Of a stretch of 34,792 bases of DNA, positions 30,087 to 34,792 are shown in pieces (position 1 is the stretch's first letter; every line of letters starts with the position of its first letter). The notes below the pieces were generated by a model. The model searched no databases. It was not told where the DNA came from and saw nothing but the letters and a program-made list of their open reading frames with translations. The translations under genes were made by a program, and so were the position numbers. The stretch is taken from NCBI RefSeq assembly GCF_000003605.2, contig NW_003156736.1, positions 641,214 to 676,005 of the forward strand, in the 5' to 3' direction. The stretch is from Saccoglossus kowalevskii. Its lineage: Eukaryota > Hemichordata > Enteropneusta > Harrimaniidae.

Positions 30087-33018
30087 TTTTTTAATTCCTT
30101 ATATATATTTTGACAGTGGTTCTAGATGCTCCAACAGGCATGTCATCAGATGTGTGGATTTTTGTCCAAGAAAAACTATCCAAATTAACTAAGGTAAAAT
30201 CTTTGACCTTTGATCAATTGTTGTCAACTTTTACCAAAAAAACAAACTTCATAGGTTGTGCCAAAATTTGCTGGGAAAACTTATGGTGCATATTGTCTAC
30301 CGGCAATCTTTGTCTTTTCCAAAATGATTACATGTTTTAATAAATCTGAGATTGTAGGGTTACTCATGAGACATCCTCTATATATTCTGTATTCTTTTAT
30401 GACAATAGTTCATGTGACGTGTATGTGCATGTACATGTGCATGTCTGTCATTTCCAATAAAGAAACTTACTTTCCATTGACATATATCCGTGACATTCTT
30501 GGGAAGATTAGGTTTTACACACTATAGTACATCCTGTGATACATACACAAACATTTTGTGCTTAACAGTAAAGCATGTGCAGGTGATGACCCTCCCGCTT
30601 AAAATGAACCATGTAATTTGCAGGTCTGTATTTATGACAGAGCCGGTTTGGGATACAGTGAAGCTCCCTCACAGGTGAGTTTAGCCATTTCGGCATGCCA
30701 AAGGTTCTTTATGTTTTCTGTAATGAATTTGATAAATATTTTTCTTGGTACAATTTTCAGATATTCCACTGATACTTTCTGCACAACTCACTGCATTCTC
30801 TTCATCTGTATATGAATATTTATAAATGCTAATAACAGTTGAATCGAATCAGCCAATTAAAGAGCACAGTGCACATTGACGTCATTTGTTCTATTTATAT
30901 TCCATCAGCGAATAGAAACCTCTTGTTTTAGTTTGAATTGTGTAATTAATAAATATTTATGAAAACAAAGGGAATGGGTTTGTAGCACTGAGAGTATTCC
31001 TGCTCAAGTGATTTAATTTAAACTTGGTATGTAGGTGCTCTGAAATATTCTGACCCGAGGACTTTTGTTATCTTTATGCATATTTATTACCTAATTTGCA
31101 TAATGCTATTAAAATCATGTGACCTCACTAATGAATATTATGTCACCTCATGATGAATATTATGAATAAACTACTGGTCATTTGATTCTCTTAATTTTTT
31201 TTTCTGACTCCAGTTTCAATATAAAAATGTAGAAACAGATGAAAAAGAGAAATCATACATGCATAACAAATGGCAAGAAGCAACCACTGAAAGGTACAAA
31301 TCTTTTGTTTTGAATTTGTTTTTTCCGTTTTGATATGCGTTCCATGAAATGATTACAGATGTGTTTCCACTTAGCTTATCAACCACAAATGATCTTTGAG
31401 TTTACAATTTAGACAGGTTAGTTGATGACTAGTTAGGGTAACACTAACATGTCTCACGATGTGTGTGTGTTTGTGTGCTCTTTCCTCCCTGTACTGGGTA
31501 AAAAGGGCACAATATTACATACAATTTTGACCTGAATAGTAAATATTTCAAATAAATTTTTTGTAAATTTTTTTTACCAATTACAAGTCAGTAGAATTAT
31601 GTATTCGTTCTGTACAACAACTGTCATCAAATCTTCTTATTGCCCTTTGCTATAATATCATTGAGACTACTCCTTCAAATTGACGAGGGCAAGCCAACTA
31701 TTGGAATATTTATCGATTTTACAAAAGCTTTTGATACTATTAATCATACAATTTTGCTGGAAAAAATGGGTCATTATGGTATACGCGGGCTTCCAAATAA
31801 GTGGTTTAAAAGTTATCTAGAAGATAGATCACAATTCATTTTTTCAAATGGTGTTTCATCTGGGCAACTTCCTATATCATGTGGTGTACCACAAGGTTCA
31901 GTACTTGGCCCTACCTTATTTCTTTTATACATTAATGATTTCCCAAACTCTACACATTTTTTTAACTTTAGACTCTTTGCTGATGACTCCAATTTGTTTC
32001 ATTCTTTTCCACTAGGGGCAGATATTGATTTGTGTATTATTAACAAACATTTAAACAGTGTTGTACACTGGTGTGATGCAAATAAGTTGACTATCAATTG
32101 TTCAAAAACAAAATATATGATCATCAAAAAAAATGATAGCCAGAATTATAACGTTTTCCGACTTTACTGCGCATGCTCCACCAATTTTTAATACTCTCCA
32201 AATTCTTGATATTTTTAAACTTCATAAGTCATTACTTTTAAGTTTTATGTATGATATAATTCATGAGAATCTCCCACAATCAATGTCAACATATAATTTG
32301 CAGTATTTACATCATAAATATAGAACACGACAAAGATGTCGAAATGATTTACTTGTACCTAGAATGAACACAGTAGCGGGGACATTTGCAATATCTTATT
32401 TAGGGGCCAAACTTTGGAACAGCATATCAATTTCTTTAAGGTCTAAACAAAAACTTACATTCAAAAATACTATACGGGAAAATTTAATGTCAGAGTATTT
32501 AGAATAGAACTAATATTTATTATAAATGTATGTATATACATATATATATATATTATTATATTATCATATTTGTTTATTTGAAATATACTGAGGTGTAACC
32601 TACTGTCCTAACTTAAGTCATTAAATTCAAGTTATGTCAGGGATCTGACTCGACTAGCTTTTAAGCTATTTCAGATTCCATTTTACCTAGACTGCATGTA
32701 CAATTTTGAGTATTGTATGAAATATTTTCTAGGTCAATAAATTATTATTATAATCTCCAATTTAAATTTAACTACTGTTTATAGTTTACTTATTATGATT
32801 GGTGGAGAGTGTAGGAGACATTTTCTCATTAATTTTCATAAACATGATATATATAAATATACATGTAGTTTATAATAATTTTTCTATGACTTTTGTAGGA
32901 TGGCTGATGATTTAAAAAAACTGTTATCCGTCAGTAAAACAGAATTACCGTATATACTGGTTGGTTCAGAAATTGGAGCTTTGATTGCAAGATTCTATGC
33001 ACAGTTATCAGAAATAAG
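27870..33018 (+). CDS. Alpha/beta-hydrolase-fold membrane protein, partial, nucleophile Ser replaced by Glu
   Basis: Six exons (27870-28002, 29085-29150, 30117-30193, 30624-30674, 31214-31293, 32899-33018) join in frame to 175 residues. Residues 18-35 form a hydrophobic segment after basic residues, suggesting a signal anchor. Residues 56-74 (MYLHCVGRGSPT then VVLDAPTG) are the first strands of the fold. Residues 96-104 (YDRAGLGYS) match the family's D-R-x-G-x-G-x-S block. Residues 154-171 (YILVGSEIGALIARFYAQ) are the nucleophile elbow, where the expected G-x-S-x-G reads G-S-E-I-G with Glu160 in the nucleophile slot. The acid and His exons and the start lie outside the seen exons. The fold is confident; the substrate is unknown. 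It may be a pseudoenzyme. A start at the internal ATG 27936 is possible, but the strong acceptor at 27869 favours an upstream exon. Confidence 0.85.
28060..28255. repeat. MITE-like repeat in intron 1, first
   Basis: Contains TTCGCTGAAATA, TATTCACTGGATTTTATTTT and ends TATTTTACAGTAT, the family style of the 28821 element. Inside is a perfect hairpin, ATTTTCACTGAA (28183-28194) and TTCAGTGAAAAT (28202-28213), with a 7-base loop. Confidence 0.5.
28256..28820. other. Intron 1 interior
   Basis: Unique-looking intronic sequence. A 75-codon ORF (28592-28819) lies here without motifs. No acceptor/donor pair placing it in frame with the hydrolase exons was identified. Confidence 0.5.
28821..29038. 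mobile_element. MITE with terminal inverted repeats, in intron 1
   Basis: The ends ATACTGTAAA and TTTACAATAT are near-complementary. Internally ATTCACTGGGTTTTAATTT (28947-28965) has its exact 19-base reverse complement at 28995-29013. No ORF. It ends 46 bases before exon 2. Confidence 0.65.
29085..29150 (+). CDS. Hydrolase exon 2 (first beta strands)
   Basis: The acceptor is TTTTATTTTTAG at 29084 and the donor CAG|GTAAAA. 66 bases, phase 1 to phase 1. The split codon restores Gly. Encodes YEIDEQKMYLHCVGRGSPT, a typical N-terminal strand pair of the fold. Confidence 0.85.
29660..29985 (-). repeat. AAGATGGC repeat fragment in intron 2
   Basis: Carries AAGATGGATGACCAGCGGCC (about 29680) and the perfect palindromic arms AAGATGGCT (29956-29964) and AGCCATCTT (29972-29980) with a 7-base loop. 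The loop is the near reverse complement of the loop at 1377-1383, so this copy is inverted relative to the one at 1.4 kb. Confidence 0.5.
30005..30080. repeat. (AT)38 microsatellite
   Basis: 76 bases of pure AT dinucleotide, in intron 2, ending 36 bases before the exon 3 boundary. The frame of alternating I and Y over it is not a gene. Confidence 0.98.
30117..30193 (+). CDS. Hydrolase exon 3 (oxyanion-region strand)
   Basis: The acceptor TTTTGACAG lies only 36 bases after a 76-base AT repeat; the donor is AAG|GTAAAA. Completes a Val codon and ends in phase 0. Encodes VVLDAPTGMSSDVW; DAPTG stands where active hydrolases usually have a His-Gly turn. Confidence 0.88.
30624..30674 (+). CDS. Hydrolase exon 4 (D-R-x-G-x-G block)
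   Basis: Acceptor TTTGCAG at 30623, donor CAG|GTGAGT at 30675. 51 bases, phase 0 on both sides, coding for VCIYDRAGLGYSEAPSQ, the most diagnostic segment of the gene. Confidence 0.92.
30877..30884. promoter_or_regulatory. Perfect CRE palindrome in intron 4
   Basis: TGACGTCA, the full CREB/ATF consensus, about 200 bases after exon 4. Isolated, so function is uncertain. Confidence 0.3.
31214..31293 (+). CDS. Hydrolase exon 5 (variable charged linker)
   Basis: Acceptor CTGACTCCAG at 31213, donor AAG|GTACAA at 31294. 80 bases, phase 0 to phase 2. Encodes a hydrophilic Glu/Lys-rich segment before the elbow exon. Supported by splice sites and phase match rather than conservation. Confidence 0.75.
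31640..32137 (+). pseudogene. LINE reverse transcriptase core, broken
   Basis: Shows RT motifs in order: FIDFTKAFDTINH (first catalytic Asp region), GLPNKWFKSYLEDR, SCGVPQGSVLGPTLFLLYIN, and LFADDSNLF with the catalytic Asp pair at codons 31982 and 31985. KLTINCSKTKYMII then follows. The palm is complete, but the fingers/endonuclease part is absent upstream, and the frame is lost after KYMIIKK, where it jumps into C-terminal sequence in another frame. Not functional. Start at 31640 is only the first in-frame ATG. Confidence 0.9.
32133..32507 (+). pseudogene. LINE C-terminal domain, out of frame
   Basis: ARIITFSDFTAHAPPIFNTL and then LLVPRMNTVAGTF.ISYLGAKLWNS are the conserved C-terminal part of jockey/CR1-type RT proteins (the H..P.F..L...I and Y.TRQ...L..P...T regions). 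It follows directly on the palm fragment but in another frame, so the roughly 100-residue segment normally between them has been deleted. Ends with a TAG stop at about 32505. Confidence 0.85.
32736..32741 (+). terminator. Sense AATAAA polyadenylation signal in the LINE 3' end
   Basis: AATAAA on the same strand as the hydrolase gene, inside intron 5. It belongs to the LINE and could cause premature polyadenylation of the host transcript. No downstream GU-rich element is obvious. Confidence 0.35.
32899..33018 (+). CDS. Hydrolase exon 6 (nucleophile elbow, Glu for Ser)
   Basis: Acceptor CTTTTGTAG at 32898, donor AAG|GTAACA at 33019. Enters completing an Arg codon and leaves in phase 2. The GAA codon at 32969-32971 occupies the nucleophile position of the elbow, with GGT TCA before it and ATT GGA after it. 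The intron-6 minisatellite starts about 10 bases downstream. Confidence 0.9.
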
Positions 33019-33026
33019 GTAACAAA

Positions 33027-34792
33027 CATGAGTGCTAATGTGTTTTATAAATACCATCTTTGTTACAGGCTAAAAAGTAGTTCCCGGGTAATTCATGTGC
33101 ACATACCAACTATGTTCCATACTAAAAAGTAGTCCCTGGGAAATTCATGTACATTTACCAACTATGTTCCAAACTAAAAAGTAGTCCCTGGGAAATTCAT
33201 GTACATTTACCAACTAAGTTCCAAACTAAAAAAGTAGTCCCTGGGTAATTCATGTCCGCATACCAACTATGTTCCAAACTAAAAAAAATAGTTCCTGGGT
33301 AATTCATGTATACATTTACCAACTAAGTTCCAAACTAAAAAAGTAGTCCCTGGGTAATTCATGTCCGCATACCAACTATGTTCCAAACTAAAAAAAATAG
33401 TTCCTGGGTAATTCATGTATACATAACAACTATGTTCCTGACTACATATTAGTCCCCGGGTAATTCATGTCTGCATACCAACTATGTTCCAAACTAAAAA
33501 AAATAGTTCCTGGGTAATTCATGTATACATAACAACTATGTTCCTGACTACATATTAGTCCCCGGGTAATTCATGTCTGCATACCAACTATGTTCCAAAC
33601 TAAAAAAGTAGTCCCTGGGAAATTCATGTACATATACCAACTAAGTTCCAAACTAAACAAAGTAGTCCCTGGATAATTCATGTGCACATACCAACTGTGT
33701 TCCAAACTAAAAAAGTAGTCCCTGGGTAATTCATGTACACATACCAACTATGTTCCAGGTTAAAAAGTAGTCCCTAGGTAATTTATGTACACATACCAAC
33801 TATGTTCCAAACTATAAAAAAGTAGTCCCTGGGTAATTCATGTACACATACCAACTATGTTCCAGGTTAAAAAGTAGTCCCTAGGTAATTTATGTACACA
33901 TACCAACTATGTTCCAAACAAAAAAAAGTAGTCTCTGGGTAATTCATGTACACATACCAACTATGTTCCAGGTTAAACAGTAGTCCTAGGTAATTTATGT
34001 ACACATACCAACTATGTTCCAGGTTAAAAAGTAGTCCCTAGGTAATTTATGTACACATACCAACTATGTTCCAAACTAAAAAAAAAGTAGTCTCTGGGTA
34101 ATTCATGTACACATACCAACTATGTTCCAGGTTAAACAGTAGTCCTAGGTAATTTATGTACACATACCAACTATGTTCCAGGTTAAAAAGTAGTCCCTAG
34201 GTAATTTATTTACACATACCAACTATGTTCCAGGTTAAAAAGTAGTCCCTAGATAATTCATGTACACATACCAACTATGTTCCAGGTTAAAAAGTAGTCC
34301 CTAGGTAATTTATGTACACATACCAACTACGTCCCAGGTTAAAAAGGAGTCCCTAGGTAATTTATGTACACATACCAACTATGTTCCATGTTAAAAACAA
34401 GTCCCTAGGTAATTTATGTACACATGCCAACTATGTTCCAGGTTAAAAAGGAGTCCCTGGGTAATTCATGTACACATACCAACTATTTTCCAGGTTAAAA
34501 AGGAGTCCCTGGGTAATTCATGTACACATACCAACTATGTTCCAGGTTAAAAAGAAGTCCCTGGGTAATTCATGTACACATACCAACTATGTTCCAGGTT
34601 AAAAAGGGGTCCCTGGGTAATTCATGTACACATACCAACTATGTTCCAGGTTAAAAAGGAGTCCCTGGGTAATTCATGTACACATACCAACTATGTTCCA
34701 GGTTAAAAAAGAAGTCCCTTGGTAATTTGTGTGCACATACCAACTAATGTTTCAGCTAAATAAATATTGGTCTCTGAGTAAATTATGTGCAT
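33027..34792 (+). repeat. ~52-base minisatellite, about 33 units, in intron 6
   Basis: The unit has the order AGTCCCTGGGTAATTCATGT, ACACATACCAACTATGTTCC, then AGGTTAAAAAGT or AAACTAAAAAAGT. Unit starts are spaced 51-56 bases. The first recognisable copy is diverged and starts about 10 bases after the exon 6 donor. The array runs to the window edge, where the last two units are again diverged. Left units are mostly of CAAACTAAAAA type, right units of CAGGTTAAAAA type. It has no coding capacity because the unit length is not a multiple of three. Confidence 0.95.

Larger units (their letters stand above)
31600..32755 (+). mobile_element. Truncated LINE (non-LTR retrotransposon) in intron 5
   Basis: A sense-oriented insertion between exons 5 and 6. 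It is 5'-truncated (the first RT motif appears at about 31700), carries the RT core and the C-terminal domain, has a deletion near 32130, and a 3' tail ending in AATAAATTATTATTAT around 32736-32752. The 3' end resembles CR1/jockey-group elements with short terminal repeats; clade assignment is inference. Boundaries are approximate. Confidence 0.8.

Noticed and set aside
30001..30192. ORF of alternating I and Y
   Set aside because: Translation of the AT microsatellite in a frame different from hydrolase exon 3.
33027..34792. CRISPR-like array
   Set aside because: Units are contiguous and wholly repetitive with no unique spacers; this is a minisatellite in an animal intron.

Overview
This window is non-repeat-masked nuclear DNA of a multicellular animal, probably a marine invertebrate. 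It is AT-rich, has GT-AG introns of 0.4-1.6 kb, and carries LINE, SINE and MITE-like repeats, microsatellites and a run of N. There are no bacterial operons, ribosome-binding sites or dense coding. The phylum cannot be fixed from the sequence. The repeat style recalls lophotrochozoans, hemichordates or cephalochordates, but that is an impression only.

Layout. Positions 1-1.7 kb hold interspersed repeats, including two tandem copies of a composite element that ends in GGAC-rich sequence and a nested hairpin. Positions 1.7-27 kb contain no gene I can support. This stretch has a degraded tRNA-derived SINE (about 4.8-5.15 kb), at least seven copies of a short TTAA-bounded element (some copies lie upstream at 0.16 and 0.56 kb), a two-armed repeat present at 13.65 and 18.07 kb, several clusters of recognisable transcription-factor sites that could be promoters or enhancers, a 583-base assembly gap (21737-22319), a pentanucleotide microsatellite, and a 101-base near-perfect hairpin at 26.8 kb. 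Positions 27.2-27.8 kb hold a 31-base minisatellite that appears to be interrupted by a second tRNA-derived SINE.

The one convincing protein-coding gene is on the + strand from 27870 to beyond the right edge. Six exons join in frame (27870-28002, 29085-29150, 30117-30193, 30624-30674, 31214-31293, 32899-33018), with matching phases and good splice sites at every junction. They encode 175 residues of an alpha/beta-hydrolase-fold protein with an N-terminal hydrophobic anchor. The start and the acid/histidine end of the protein are missing. At the nucleophile elbow the expected Ser is Glu (G-S-E-I-G), so the protein is either a pseudoenzyme or an unusual carboxylate-nucleophile hydrolase.

The introns of this gene are loaded with repeats: MITE-like inverted repeats in intron 1, an (AT)38 tract next to the exon-3 acceptor, a 5'-truncated and internally deleted LINE reverse transcriptase in intron 5 (sense orientation), and a ~52-base minisatellite of about 33 units in intron 6. 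That array begins about 10 bases after the exon-6 donor and runs to the window end.

I see no prokaryotic defence system, CRISPR array, rRNA or intact tRNA. The most interesting items are the Ser-to-Glu hydrolase, the TTAA-flanked element family, the 43-base foldback, and the higher-order structure of the intronic minisatellite.
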